Source: Streptomyces coffeae
Lineage (GTDB): Bacteria; Actinomycetota; Actinomycetes; Streptomycetales; Streptomycetaceae
Assembly: GCF_016741875.1 (NCBI RefSeq)
Contig: NZ_JAERRF010000009.1
Span: 310,001 to 374,000, forward strand
Reading direction: 5' to 3'
Length of the DNA stretch: 64,000 nt
Shown here: piece by piece, positions 25,357-35,210 of the stretch
How positions within the stretch are numbered: position 1 is the first letter of the stretch
Layout: every line of letters starts with the position of its first letter
Notes under the pieces: model-generated
The model's input: only the letters and a program-made list of their open reading frames with translations
Told to the model about the DNA's origin: nothing
Database searches by the model: none
Translations under genes and position numbers: made by a program

Positions 25357-26220
25357 ATGCCTGCGCTCACCGCTGCCGACGGGACCGAACTCGCCTATCA
25401 CATCACCGGGGAAGGCAAGCCGCTGCTCTGCCTGCCCGGTGGACCGATGCGTGCCTCCGCCTACCTCGGAGACCTCGGTGGACTGTCGAAGCGACGGCAG
25501 TTGGTCATGCTCGACCTGCGGGGCACCGGCGACTCCCGCGTCCCCCGCGATCCGGCCACATACCGCTGTGACCGGCAGGTCGACGACGTCGAGGCCCTCC
25601 GGGACCACTTCGGGTGGGACAGCGTCGATGTTCTCGCGCACTCGGCGAGCGGCGATCTGGCCATCCTCTACGCGGCCCGCTACCCGCGGCGCATCCGCAG
25701 CCTCAGCTTGATCACAGCCCGCGCTCGCGCCCTCGGTGTCGACTTCACCGCGGAGCACCGGCGGGAGATCGTCGCGTTGCGCACGGCCGAGTCGTGGTTC
25801 GAGGCGGCCCGCGATGCCTATGAAGCCATCTGGTCCGGATCCCCCACCGACGCCGACTTCGACGCTGCCGCCCCGTTCTTCTACGGCCGTTGGGACGCCG
25901 CCGCCCAAGCGCATGCCGCAGCCGACGCCGAACAGACCAACGAGCCGGCAGCGGACGTCTACGCATCGCCGGGCGCCTTCGACCCCGCCGCGACCCGCGC
26001 CGCCATCGCCTGCTTGGCCGCGCCGGTGCTGGTCCTCGCCGGTGAACTGGACAGCGGCCCGCGACCCCATGTCGCCGCCGACATCGCGAAGTTGTTCCCC
26101 CGTGCCGAACTGGCGGTCCAAGCGGGCGCCGGCCACTTTCCGTGGCTTGACGACCCCGCCTGCTTCACCCGGACCGTCGCGACCTTCCTCACCCGGGGGT
26201 GTGTCCGGTCGATCACGTAG
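25357..26220 (+). CDS. Alpha/beta hydrolase
   Basis: The 287-residue alpha/beta-hydrolase has the oxyanion-hole region LLCLPGGPMRASAYLGDLGGL and DLRGTGDSRVP. The nucleophile elbow is DVLAHSASGDLAILYAARYP, where the usual G-x-S-x-G is A-H-S-A-S. The acid is probably in VLVLAGELDSGPRPH and the histidine in QAGAGHFPWLDDP. Order and spacing match proline-iminopeptidase or haloalkane-dehalogenase-like esterases. ATG 25357 after GAGGAT is preferred over GTG 25288. It is a lone gene and the substrate is unknown. Confidence 0.87.
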   Translation: MPALTAADGTELAYHITGEGKPLLCLPGGPMRASAYLGDLGGLSKRRQLVMLDLRGTGDSRVPRDPATYRCDRQVDDVEALRDHFGWDSVDVLAHSASGDLAILYAARYPRRIRSLSLITARARALGVDFTAEHRREIVALRTAESWFEAARDAYEAIWSGSPTDADFDAAAPFFYGRWDAAAQAHAAADAEQTNEPAADVYASPGAFDPAATRAAIACLAAPVLVLAGELDSGPRPHVAADIAKLFPRAELAVQAGAGHFPWLDDPACFTRTVATFLTRGCVRSIT

Positions 26221-26372
26221 CTCGTCGTCCACGAGCCGTCGGCTGATCCATCTGCGGTACGGCCTCACGGGTGCCGCGCCGTGGGGGGCGGTGCCGACCG
26301 GGCATCGGGGCCCGTCAGCGCCCGGGTGCCGGTTCGGCGATGGTCAGCGGGCGGTACACCTAGACTTCCGGC

Positions 26373-26759
26373 ATGGAAGAGACGTGGCTGGAACGGCTCG
26401 GTACCGGTAAATATCTGCTCGTCACCAGCTACCGCAAGGACGGTTCGGCTGTTGCCACCCCGGTCTGGGTGGTGTCCGACGGGGCGGCGCTGGGGGTATG
26501 GACGGCCGTCGACTCGTGGAAGGTGAAGCGGATCCGCAACCGCGGTGATGTGCTGGTGGGCCCCTGTGACATGCGGGGCAACCCCACGGGCGAACAGCGG
26601 CCGGCCGTCGCGGAGATCTGTGACGCGGCCACCACCGAGCGCTACCGCGGGCTCGTGGCACGCAAGTACGGTCTCCTGGGGCGCCTCACCCTCTTCGGCA
26701 GCAGGCTGCGGCGCGGCAAGGCGGGCACGGTCGGCATCCGTATCTCGGCGGCGCCCTGA
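26373..26759 (+). CDS. PPOX-class F420/flavin-dependent oxidoreductase
   Basis: The 128-residue protein is a split-barrel flavin-binding protein. Typical blocks are KYLLVTSYRKDGSAVATPVWVV, ALGVWTAVDSWKVKRIRNRGDVLVGPCDMRG and the C-terminal ERYRGLVARKYG...VGIRIS. These match the PPOX-class F420-dependent enzymes common in mycobacteria and Streptomyces. Cofactor choice is an inference. The gene stands alone, with ATG 26373 as the first start. Confidence 0.88.
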   Translation: MEETWLERLGTGKYLLVTSYRKDGSAVATPVWVVSDGAALGVWTAVDSWKVKRIRNRGDVLVGPCDMRGNPTGEQRPAVAEICDAATTERYRGLVARKYGLLGRLTLFGSRLRRGKAGTVGIRISAAP

Positions 26760-26837
26760 CGCACCCTCTCCGCCGCCGTGTGACCGGCGAGGGGGCTCCA
26801 GACGAACAGGGCCGGGATCCACCGGTCCCGGGGCGCC

Positions 26838-28088
26838 TCAGTTCGCCGGGCCGTGGATACGGCGGTGAGCCAGCGCCCACCACACCTCGGCCAGATCCGC
26901 CGGATCGCGCAGATTGGTCCCGGTGAGCTCCTCGAAGCGGCGCAGCCGGTTGCGCATCGTATTGGGGTGAACGTAGAGACTGCGTGCGGCCGCTTCCAGG
27001 CGCATGCCCTGGCGGAGGTAGGCGGCGGCCGCCTCCTCCAACTGGACGCCGTCCTCGCCCCGTTCGGCCAACGGCTCCAGTCGCAGCCGCACCAGTTGCT
27101 CACCCACCGCGGGCATCGCCACCACCGTGGCCCGCAACCCCAGCTCCTCTCGGGTGAAGACCCCGGCGAACCCGGAGTCGACCGCGGCGCGCAGCGCCTG
27201 GGTGGCGCGGGCGAATTCGGTGGCGAGAGCGGACCGGGCGGCCGGGGCGCCCAGGCCCACCACCAGGCCGTGGCACAGCCCGCTCGGACGTGCGGCCAGC
27301 AGCCCGGCCGCGTCCCCGTCCACCGTTGTCGCCAAGGGGCTGCCCACCGCGTCCCGCGCGAGCCAGGGACGCAGCAGGTCGAGGGCGCGGGACAGGGCCT
27401 CCTTCCCCGGGTCCGCGCCGGGGGCGGGCCGGACGGCACGGGCGGAGTCGCCGGGGCCGGTGAGGGGCAGACGTGCGCGGAAAGGGAGGCGCAGCGTGCT
27501 CCGGTCCCAGACGGCGTCCGCGTCCCCGTTGTCCGGGTCGTCCCAGCGCGCCTCACCGAGCAGCAGCGCACGGACCAGTGCGGCGTTCCGGCCCTCGGTC
27601 GGCACCTCCCGCCGGGCCGCGGCGTGACAGCTGCGGACGATGCGCAGTGTGGTGGCGTTCGTCCAGGCCCGCAGCGTCTCGGCGATCGGCAGCAGTTCCT
27701 CGGCGGTGGCGTTCCGGGCCGCCATCTCCTCACCGAAGCGCCGCCAGACGACGTCCGATCCGATGCGGTACGCCGAGATGATGTCCTCGACGGGCAACAC
27801 CCGGGCCAGGGCGGCGACCTCGTCGAGATACCCGGCGGGCAGGTCGTAGGAGTGGCCGGGATCGCGCCCGCCGCGCCGCGGCGCACGGTGCTCCTCGACG
27901 GACCAACGCTGCACCACCGTCAGGCCGTTGCGCACCGCCGCCATCACCCCCGGCCGGACCCTGTCCGGCGACTGTGCCGCGTAGGAGGAGAGTTGGCCCC
28001 GGAGGGCGGCGATGACCTCGTCGGTGAGCGCGCCGATGCGGTCGTGCAGCGCGGTGACGGCCTCCGGCACCGTTGTGGAACCCCCCAC
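26838..28088 (-). CDS. PucR/CdaR-type transcriptional regulator
   Basis: The 416-residue protein has an N-terminal RsbRD-like or GAF-like helical region (VTALHDRIGALTDEVIAALR; DIISAYRIGSDVVWRRF). A central GGDEF-like/CdaR region follows. The C-terminal PucR helix-turn-helix is the usual bipartite form (AAYLRQGMRLEAAARSLYVH; NTMRNRLRRFEELTG). GTG 28088 follows GGGAGGGG and fits the family start; an ATG at 28145 has no ribosome binding site. It is divergent from the exported protein at 28274, with an imperfect inverted repeat between them, and probably regulates it. Confidence 0.85.
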   Translation of the reverse strand: MGGSTTVPEAVTALHDRIGALTDEVIAALRGQLSSYAAQSPDRVRPGVMAAVRNGLTVVQRWSVEEHRAPRRGGRDPGHSYDLPAGYLDEVAALARVLPVEDIISAYRIGSDVVWRRFGEEMAARNATAEELLPIAETLRAWTNATTLRIVRSCHAAARREVPTEGRNAALVRALLLGEARWDDPDNGDADAVWDRSTLRLPFRARLPLTGPGDSARAVRPAPGADPGKEALSRALDLLRPWLARDAVGSPLATTVDGDAAGLLAARPSGLCHGLVVGLGAPAARSALATEFARATQALRAAVDSGFAGVFTREELGLRATVVAMPAVGEQLVRLRLEPLAERGEDGVQLEEAAAAYLRQGMRLEAAARSLYVHPNTMRNRLRRFEELTGTNLRDPADLAEVWWALAHRRIHGPAN

Positions 28089-28181
28089 CCGTCCCCTCCC
28101 GACTCGGTGTCTTTCTCCATGGCGAAAGTGATCATTCGCCGCCATGCTACGAGGAAGCCGCCCGAACCCCTACAGATGTTC

Positions 28182-28215
28182 GATCCTTGATAATTTCTGA
28201 GCTGTTATCAGGATC
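28182..28215. promoter_or_regulatory. Imperfect inverted repeat between PucR and exported protein
   Basis: GATCCTTGATAA and TTATCAGGATC form an inverted repeat with one extra base in the left arm and an 11-base spacer. The location in the divergent promoter region suits an operator. Confidence 0.5.
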
Positions 28216-28273
28216 TGTCGTGGTGGGGTGCGCGGGCTTGCTGTTCCCCTCTCGGTCACCCCCAAGGAATCCC

Positions 28274-29818
28274 ATGGCTGTTTCCTGGCGCCGTATCGCG
28301 GTGCCCGCCGCTGCGCTCGGCGTACTGGTCCCCGCCGCCCTCGGCGGCTACGCACTGCTCTCGGACTCCCCGGACTCCGGCACCTCCCCGGCCGGTACCC
28401 GAGCCGCGGGCTCCCCGAGCCCGGACACTGTACCGGGCACCGACGACGCGGCCCCCGGCGCGGACGGCGGTGCCGTCGTCGCCAAGCCCTCGGGCACGCC
28501 CACCGGTTCGGGCCGCTCGGTCGCGGTGAAGCTGTCGTCGTACGACGCTCCCGGCAAGAGGGCGGTACTCAAGACGTCCACCGGCAAGTCCGTACGCCCG
28601 GGCGATGTCATCGCCGCGGCGCCGAGCCGGAAGGCCCCGGCGGGCGCGCTGTTCAAGGTGCGCACCGTCTCCGGCTCCCAGGACGGCGAGACGCGGGTCA
28701 CCACCGCGCCCGCCACCCTCTCGGAGCTGCTCGGCGACCAGAAGGTGAACCAGCGCGCGGCGTTGCGCGGCAGCGAACTCAGCGTCAAGCCGCTCTCCTC
28801 CGGCGTCACCGTGCGGAAGCCGTCCGACGGCGCAGAGTCCGGCGCGGACGGCGGTGGCGGTTCCGCGACGCCGTCGCAGGGGGCGAGCCCGGCACCGTCC
28901 GACGGGGCGAGCACTCCCGCGGGGACGGGCACTCCGGACGGCGCGTCGCCGACCCCGTCGGCCTCCGACTCCGGCGGTGCGCACACCCAGCTCGGCCACC
29001 GCGCGGCCGGCGCCACCCCGCGCGGTCCCCTGCCGTCGAGCGCGGCGAAGGGTCTGGGCGCCCTGCGGCTGGGCGTCGATGTGCCCCTGCCCAAGGGTGT
29101 GGAGGCGACGGGGAAATCTCCCGCCCGGCTGGCCGGTGACATCGCCTTCCGGCCCGAGCTGATCTTCCAGTACGACCGGCGTGGCGGGCACAGCCTGCTG
29201 CCGCAGCGCGCGGCCGTCGGCCTCGGCGGCTCCTACAGTTATGGCTGGCAGGTGCACGGCAAGGTGCGGCGCACCGCCGACACCGGACAGGTCGCGGTGC
29301 CGCTGGCGGCGGTCACCGGCCGCCACGTCTTCTGGATAGGCCCGGTGCCGGTCGTGGTCAGCACCGAGGTGACCTTCACCTATCGCTTCACCGCGGGCGG
29401 ACGCATCGTGCTCGACGCGGACCAGCGCACCACCGGTTCGTTCGCCGTCGGCGCCCGGTACGACCGCGAGCACGGCTGGCAGCCGCTCCACGAGGCGCAC
29501 CAGCAGACCAAGGGCGGCACACCCCAGGTCCGCGGCGCGGCCACCGCGACGGCCCGGGTCGGCGTACGCGCCCAGGTGTTCCTGTACGACACCGCGGGCG
29601 TGGGCGGGGATCTGTCCGTGCACCTCACCGGACGCGCGGCGGCGACCACCGGCGGCAGCGCCCCGGCGTGGGCGCTCAGCGCGGGCTACGACCTGAAGAC
29701 CGAGCTGATGCTCCAGCTGAAGATCTTCGGCATCACCATCGCCGACCTGAGAACCACACCGTTCGCCCTGCACGACGAACGGAAGCTCTTCGGGCGCGGA
29801 AAGCTGCCCCCGGCCTGA
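28274..29818 (+). CDS. Exported protein of unknown function, 514 aa
   Basis: ATG 28274 follows AAGGAA. The N-terminus is RR-containing and hydrophobic (WRRIAVPAAALGVLVPAALGGYALL), a signal peptide or anchor. About 45-250 is a Ser/Pro/Gly/Thr-rich low-complexity region interrupted by a folded segment (VAVKLSSYDAPGKRAVLKTS...LSELLGDQKVNQRAALRGSEL). The C-terminal 250 residues are beta-rich (VFWIGPVPVVVSTEVTFTYRF; GGRIVLDADQRTTGSF) and resemble surface-exposed beta-sandwich domains. I do not recognise a family. Divergence from the PucR gene suggests regulation by it. Confidence 0.8.
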   Translation: MAVSWRRIAVPAAALGVLVPAALGGYALLSDSPDSGTSPAGTRAAGSPSPDTVPGTDDAAPGADGGAVVAKPSGTPTGSGRSVAVKLSSYDAPGKRAVLKTSTGKSVRPGDVIAAAPSRKAPAGALFKVRTVSGSQDGETRVTTAPATLSELLGDQKVNQRAALRGSELSVKPLSSGVTVRKPSDGAESGADGGGGSATPSQGASPAPSDGASTPAGTGTPDGASPTPSASDSGGAHTQLGHRAAGATPRGPLPSSAAKGLGALRLGVDVPLPKGVEATGKSPARLAGDIAFRPELIFQYDRRGGHSLLPQRAAVGLGGSYSYGWQVHGKVRRTADTGQVAVPLAAVTGRHVFWIGPVPVVVSTEVTFTYRFTAGGRIVLDADQRTTGSFAVGARYDREHGWQPLHEAHQQTKGGTPQVRGAATATARVGVRAQVFLYDTAGVGGDLSVHLTGRAAATTGGSAPAWALSAGYDLKTELMLQLKIFGITIADLRTTPFALHDERKLFGRGKLPPA

Positions 29819-29847
29819 ACCGGCGGGGGCCGCACCCCGCCAGGCTG

Positions 29848-29884
29848 AAGGCGCCTGCCCGGTACGACCCGGTGCAGGCGCCTT
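29848..29884. terminator. Stem-loop between convergent genes
   Basis: AAGGCGCCTGC and GCAGGCGCCTT form an 11-bp perfect stem enclosing a smaller CCGG-based hairpin. It is 29 bases past the exported-protein stop and 80 bases before the end of the convergent dehydrogenase. Confidence 0.8.
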
Positions 29885-29964
29885 CGCCGTCCCCACCCCG
29901 CGGAAAGGTCACCTCACGCGTACCGCACGGGCGGGGGCCGGACGGGCCATCGGAACGACTCCGG

Positions 29965-31689
29965 TCAGGGAGCCATCTCGTAGGCTCCGGCCAACGCCTC
30001 GACCCGCTCCCAGACGCGGGCCGAGCGGGCCTCGTCGACGACCGGGCGCCGGACCGCGCCCAGTGCCCAGCGCTGCTGCTCCGCCGTGGCGGAGTCCTTG
30101 CCGTGCAGTTCGACGGCGTAGGCGGAGAAGTCGCGTATGAAGACCGCGAACAGCTCGTCGAGGACGTTCTCCTCGATACCGGTCAGACGCCCCTGCTCCA
30201 GGATCAGCTGGCCGTACACCACCAGCGCGAACAACTGGCCGATGGCGAGGAGGAAGTCCAGGTCCTTGCCCTGCGCCTCATCGGGGGCGGCGGTCGTGAC
30301 GAACTCGCACAGGGCGTCCGCCTGCTCCCGGAAACGGGCGACGTTGGGGATGTGGGCGTACGCGTCGTAGGCGGCACGCCAGTCGTGGAAGCGGATGGAG
30401 CCCAGGCCACGAGCCGGACCCTGCCGGAAGAGGAACGCGTCGTCGGCCACGTCCAGGCGGGTCGGCACGGGCTCGTACTCGGCCGGGGCCAGCAGGTGGT
30501 TGCCCATGAACTTCAGGATCAGGGCGAGGTTGACGTGGACGGTGCCCTCCAGCTTGGGCAGGCCCCGGATCTCGGTCGCGGCCTGCGAGAAGTAGGTGTC
30601 CTTCTCGAAGCCCTTCGCGGCGATGACGTCCCACATCAGGTCGATGACCTTCTCGCCCTCGGTGGTCACCTTCATCTTCGTCATCGGGTTGAAGAGGAGA
30701 TAGCGGCGGTCGTCGGGCCCCGCGGTGCGGAAGTAGTCCACGGCCCGGTCGCTGAACAGCTTCATCCCGATCAGACGGACGTAAGCGTCGGCCAGTTCGC
30801 GCCGCACATGCGGGAAGGCGGTGACGGGGCGGCCGTAGAGGATGCGGTGGTGCGCGTGGGTGACGGCCTCGTACATCGCGTGCTCGCAGATGCCGACCGA
30901 GGCGGTGCAGAGGTTGAACTTGCCGACGTTGACGGTGTTGAGGGCGGCGTCGAAGGCGGCACGGCCGGTGTGCAGCACGTCATCGGGGCCGACGGGGTAG
31001 TTCTCGAGGCGGAACTCACTGACGTACTTCGAGGAGTCGACCACGTTCTTCACCAGGTGGTACGCCGGATGGCGGCTGTCGGCGGCGAAGAACACATAGC
31101 CGTCAGGACCCTCGACATCGGTGCGCCGGCCGAAGACGGAGACGAGCCCGGCGGCGTTGCCGTTGCCGATGTAGTACTTGGAGCCGCTGGCCAGGAAGCC
31201 ACCGTCGCCGTCCGGCTCCAGCAGCATGTCGGTGGAGTAGATGTCGGCGCCGTGCGCCTTCTCGGACAGACCGAAGGCGAACACCTCGCCCTGGGAGAGG
31301 AGTTCGGCCGCGCGGGTGCGAGCGGTGGTGTTCTCGCTCTGCCAGACGGGGCCGAGTCCGAGGATGGTGACCTGCCAGGCGTACCAGTAGTCCAGCCCGT
31401 AGAAGCCGAAGATCTCGTTGAGGGCGGCTATCCGGGCGGTGTCCCAGCGCTTGTCCCGCTCCCCGGCGGCGGAGGCGGAAGCCGGGGTCAGGAAGGTCGC
31501 GAAGAGCCCTTCCTTGGCGGAGAACGCGAGGAAGTCCGCCAGCCACGCACGGGTGCGGTAGTCCTCGATCAGCCGGCGCTTGCCGCGGTCTTCGAACCAG
31601 TCGACGGTGGCGCGCAACAGCCTGCGGGTCTCGGGGTCGAAGTGCGCCGGGTCGTAGGTGCGCGGGTTGAACAGAGTTGCGTCGGCCAC
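29965..31689 (-). CDS. Acyl-CoA dehydrogenase/oxidase family protein
   Basis: The 574-residue protein is longer than the usual 380-400-residue acyl-CoA dehydrogenases and approaches acyl-CoA oxidase architecture. Visible segments are VFAFGLSEKAHGADIYSTDM (FAD/substrate motif), SKYYIGNGNAAGLVSVFGRR (beta-domain), GKFNLCTASVGICEHAMYEAVTHAHHR and GFEKDTYFSQAATEIRGLPKLEGTVHVN, with a helical C-terminal extension. An oxidative step on acyl-CoA is inferred. It sits 105 bases downstream of a PadR gene on the same strand and is probably regulated by it through the palindrome at 32363. Confidence 0.85.
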   Translation of the reverse strand: MADATLFNPRTYDPAHFDPETRRLLRATVDWFEDRGKRRLIEDYRTRAWLADFLAFSAKEGLFATFLTPASASAAGERDKRWDTARIAALNEIFGFYGLDYWYAWQVTILGLGPVWQSENTTARTRAAELLSQGEVFAFGLSEKAHGADIYSTDMLLEPDGDGGFLASGSKYYIGNGNAAGLVSVFGRRTDVEGPDGYVFFAADSRHPAYHLVKNVVDSSKYVSEFRLENYPVGPDDVLHTGRAAFDAALNTVNVGKFNLCTASVGICEHAMYEAVTHAHHRILYGRPVTAFPHVRRELADAYVRLIGMKLFSDRAVDYFRTAGPDDRRYLLFNPMTKMKVTTEGEKVIDLMWDVIAAKGFEKDTYFSQAATEIRGLPKLEGTVHVNLALILKFMGNHLLAPAEYEPVPTRLDVADDAFLFRQGPARGLGSIRFHDWRAAYDAYAHIPNVARFREQADALCEFVTTAAPDEAQGKDLDFLLAIGQLFALVVYGQLILEQGRLTGIEENVLDELFAVFIRDFSAYAVELHGKDSATAEQQRWALGAVRRPVVDEARSARVWERVEALAGAYEMAP

Positions 31690-31794
31690 GGAAGGTCGCC
31701 TTTCCGGCTTGAAGGTTGCGGGGGTGGGTGGAGAGGTCGTGGGGTTGCGGCGGGCGGTGCGGCCCCGGCGGCGGGTGTCTCGGCTGCCCGGCGT

Positions 31795-32352
31795 TCAGCG
31801 CTCGGGACGGAGCTGGTGGAGCGTGGCGAGTACGTCGTCCAGCCAGGCGAGTGTCATCTGCTCGTAGGCGATGCCGCCGCGCAGGACGACGTGCTGGAGC
31901 GACTCTCCGGCGGTGAGTGTCGCGGGCGCGTCAGGACCGGTGAAGTCCCGTTGCTCACCCGCCAGATAGCGGGTGAGCCGGTCGCTGTGCGCCTGGCGGT
32001 ACCGCTCGACCTCGCTGATCAGCGCGGCCGGATCGTCGAAGGCCGCACCGCGGATCTTCACGGCGAGGTCGTGCCGCACACTCTCGGGTTCGATCGGCTC
32101 GTGCAGCCACTGGGACAGGGCGGCCCGGCCGGGCTCGGCTACGGAGTACTCCTTCTTGTCCGGCCGGGCCTGCTGCGACACCTCGCGGGCCTCGATCCAG
32201 CCATCGCTCTCCATGCGCTTGAGGACGCGGTAGATCTGCTGATGGCTGGCGGTCCAGAAGTAACCGATGGACCGCTCGAACCGGCGGGCCAGCTCATAGC
32301 CGGAGCCCGCCTTCTCCAGCAGGGAAACGAGGATCGCGTGTTCGAGCGCCAT
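31795..32352 (-). CDS. PadR family transcriptional regulator
   Basis: The 185-residue protein begins MALEHAILVSLLEKAGSGYELARRFERSIGYFWTAS and continues HQQIYRVLKRMESDGWIEAR, the PadR winged helix. The C-terminal PadR_C-like helical region follows (VRHDLAVKIRGAAFDDPAALI). A perfect 24-bp palindrome lies 11-34 bases upstream of ATG 32352, so autoregulation is very likely. The next gene on the strand is the acyl-CoA dehydrogenase/oxidase, its probable co-transcribed target. Confidence 0.92.
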   Translation of the reverse strand: MALEHAILVSLLEKAGSGYELARRFERSIGYFWTASHQQIYRVLKRMESDGWIEAREVSQQARPDKKEYSVAEPGRAALSQWLHEPIEPESVRHDLAVKIRGAAFDDPAALISEVERYRQAHSDRLTRYLAGEQRDFTGPDAPATLTAGESLQHVVLRGGIAYEQMTLAWLDDVLATLHQLRPER

Positions 32353-32362
32353 GCCTCGATGC

Positions 32363-32386
32363 TGCTATGCAACTCGTTGCATAGCA
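32363..32386. promoter_or_regulatory. 24-bp palindromic PadR operator
   Basis: TGCTATGCAAC-TC-GTTGCATAGCA is a perfect 11+2+11 palindrome directly upstream of the PadR start. Its core, ATGCAA to TTGCAT, is AT-richer than its surroundings. Confidence 0.8.
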
Positions 32387-32441
32387 AGAACACCGCTCGG
32401 AATGAGGCGTGGTTCACCTTCGCGGCACGACGGAAAACGGA

Positions 32442-32482
32442 CCGGGCCCCGGACCGTTGCGTCGTTGCGGTCCGGGGCCCGG
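32442..32482. terminator. 15-bp stem-loop after the FkbM gene
   Basis: CCGGGCCCCGGACCG, an 11-base loop, then the exact reverse complement, 17 bases past the methyltransferase stop. Confidence 0.85.
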
Positions 32483-32498
32483 CGGAAACGCCGTCGAC

Positions 32499-33488
32499 TC
32501 AGCCAGGGGCGGCAGCCGCGCGCATCATGACGCAGTCGAACTCCACCACCCGGCCCGTGGTCTCCTCGCGGGTCACCGGATACATGCCCGTGATCTCGAA
32601 CCCGCTGTCCTCGTACACGGCGATGGCCTCGTTCATCTGCGGGCTCCCCTCGTAGAGCCGCAGCACCGCCACCTCCGACTGCATCCCCACGAAGTCGCCG
32701 ATCCGGTCCCCGGCGCCCGCGAACACCTCCAGGTCGTACCCCTGGGTGTCCATCTTGAGATAGGGCCGGGGCTCGGTCAGACCGGCCAGCGCCTGGTCCA
32801 TCACACCGTCCAGCCTGCGGATCTCGATCTCCTCGGTGCGTGTTCTCGCGAACCGCCGATAGCGGTCCTTGCCGTAATCGCTGGGCGGAAGCAGCGAGTT
32901 CATGGTGCTCCAGTCCGCATGGATGGTTGCCGTGGCATCCTCGCGTCCGAGGCCGAAGGGATACACCCACCATTCCGGATCAGCCTCCGCGGCCTGCTGC
33001 AACGTGGCGAACGTGTCCTTGGTGGGCTCGAAGGAAACGATTCTGCCGGAGTAACCGAGCCGACGCAGGCGCTTCGCGTACTGACCGGCATTGGCACCGA
33101 CGTCGAAGACGCAGTTCACACCGTATTTCTCCAGCAGTCCGGCCACATGGTGAGTGCACAGATACGAGGCCGCCGCCAGCTGGAGCGAGCGTTCATCCGC
33201 GGAACCACCCTCGTCGACAAGGAGCTGAGCCCCGGTGTCACCGAGCGGAACATGTGTCCATTTTCCGGACGGATCGCCACGGCCGCGGGCGACCACCCAC
33301 ATGCCCCCGCGCATCCGCGCCACCGTGTACCGGCCGCTGCCGCGGGTCACCAGATCGGCCTCCCGGCCCACGGGAACGCGCGCGCGTTCACCCCGCCGGG
33401 ACAGCACGGCCGTACCCGAGCCGAGATCGAGCACATGCACCCCGAGCCGGGGAAGCATATGAAGCAGTCTTCTGTAAAGAGTCCTCAT
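32499..33488 (-). CDS. FkbM family methyltransferase
   Basis: The 329-residue protein has a 100-residue N-terminal extension of unclear role. The FkbM SAM domain follows: motif I CVFDVGANAGQYAKRLRRLGYSGRIVSFEP, then YPFGLGREDATATIH, STMNSLLPPS, and the block YLKMDTQGYDLEVFAGAGDRI with SEVAVLRLYEG. This is the standard FkbM layout. These enzymes O-methylate sugars or polyketides, but no biosynthetic partner lies nearby, so the acceptor is unknown. It is flanked by two strong terminators, indicating a monocistronic unit. Confidence 0.9.
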   Translation of the reverse strand: MRTLYRRLLHMLPRLGVHVLDLGSGTAVLSRRGERARVPVGREADLVTRGSGRYTVARMRGGMWVVARGRGDPSGKWTHVPLGDTGAQLLVDEGGSADERSLQLAAASYLCTHHVAGLLEKYGVNCVFDVGANAGQYAKRLRRLGYSGRIVSFEPTKDTFATLQQAAEADPEWWVYPFGLGREDATATIHADWSTMNSLLPPSDYGKDRYRRFARTRTEEIEIRRLDGVMDQALAGLTEPRPYLKMDTQGYDLEVFAGAGDRIGDFVGMQSEVAVLRLYEGSPQMNEAIAVYEDSGFEITGMYPVTREETTGRVVEFDCVMMRAAAAPG

Positions 33489-33604
33489 TCAGACAGCCTC
33501 GCAGGTATCAGCCGTCTCAGAGCCCCACTTGCAGCCAATTGGCGCACATCCGCAACGCCGCCCTCTCCTCACCCGCCCCGGCGGCGCCGCACCGCACGAC
33601 ACCA

Positions 33605-33635
33605 GCGGGCGGGCCCGGTGACCGAGCCCGCCCGC
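33605..33635. terminator. Stem-loop after the HAD phosphatase gene
   Basis: GCGGGCGGGC and GCCCGCCCGC form a 10-bp perfect stem with an 11-base loop, 55 bases past the phosphatase stop. Confidence 0.75.
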
Positions 33636-33689
33636 AATGCCCCGTTCTGCTACTCAATGATGGTCAGTGGCCCATGCTCAGCGTGTGCC

Positions 33690-34991
<1,302 letters not shown>

Positions 34992-35210
34992 GGGGCCTCC
35001 TGAGGGTACGAGCGCGTGCGTCGCCGAAGACAGCGGACCATCGTTTCGGCGTGGATCATGGACTGTACCGAGTCGGGGGATTCCACAGAAGTGGATCCAC
35101 ACAGGACAGTGATCCGGGGCGCTGACTCCGGATACGGCCGGAGACCACGCTCAAGAGATCATGGCTCCGGCCACCCGGATTGCGCCGACGCCGCGGGCGT
35201 CGGGGCCGGT

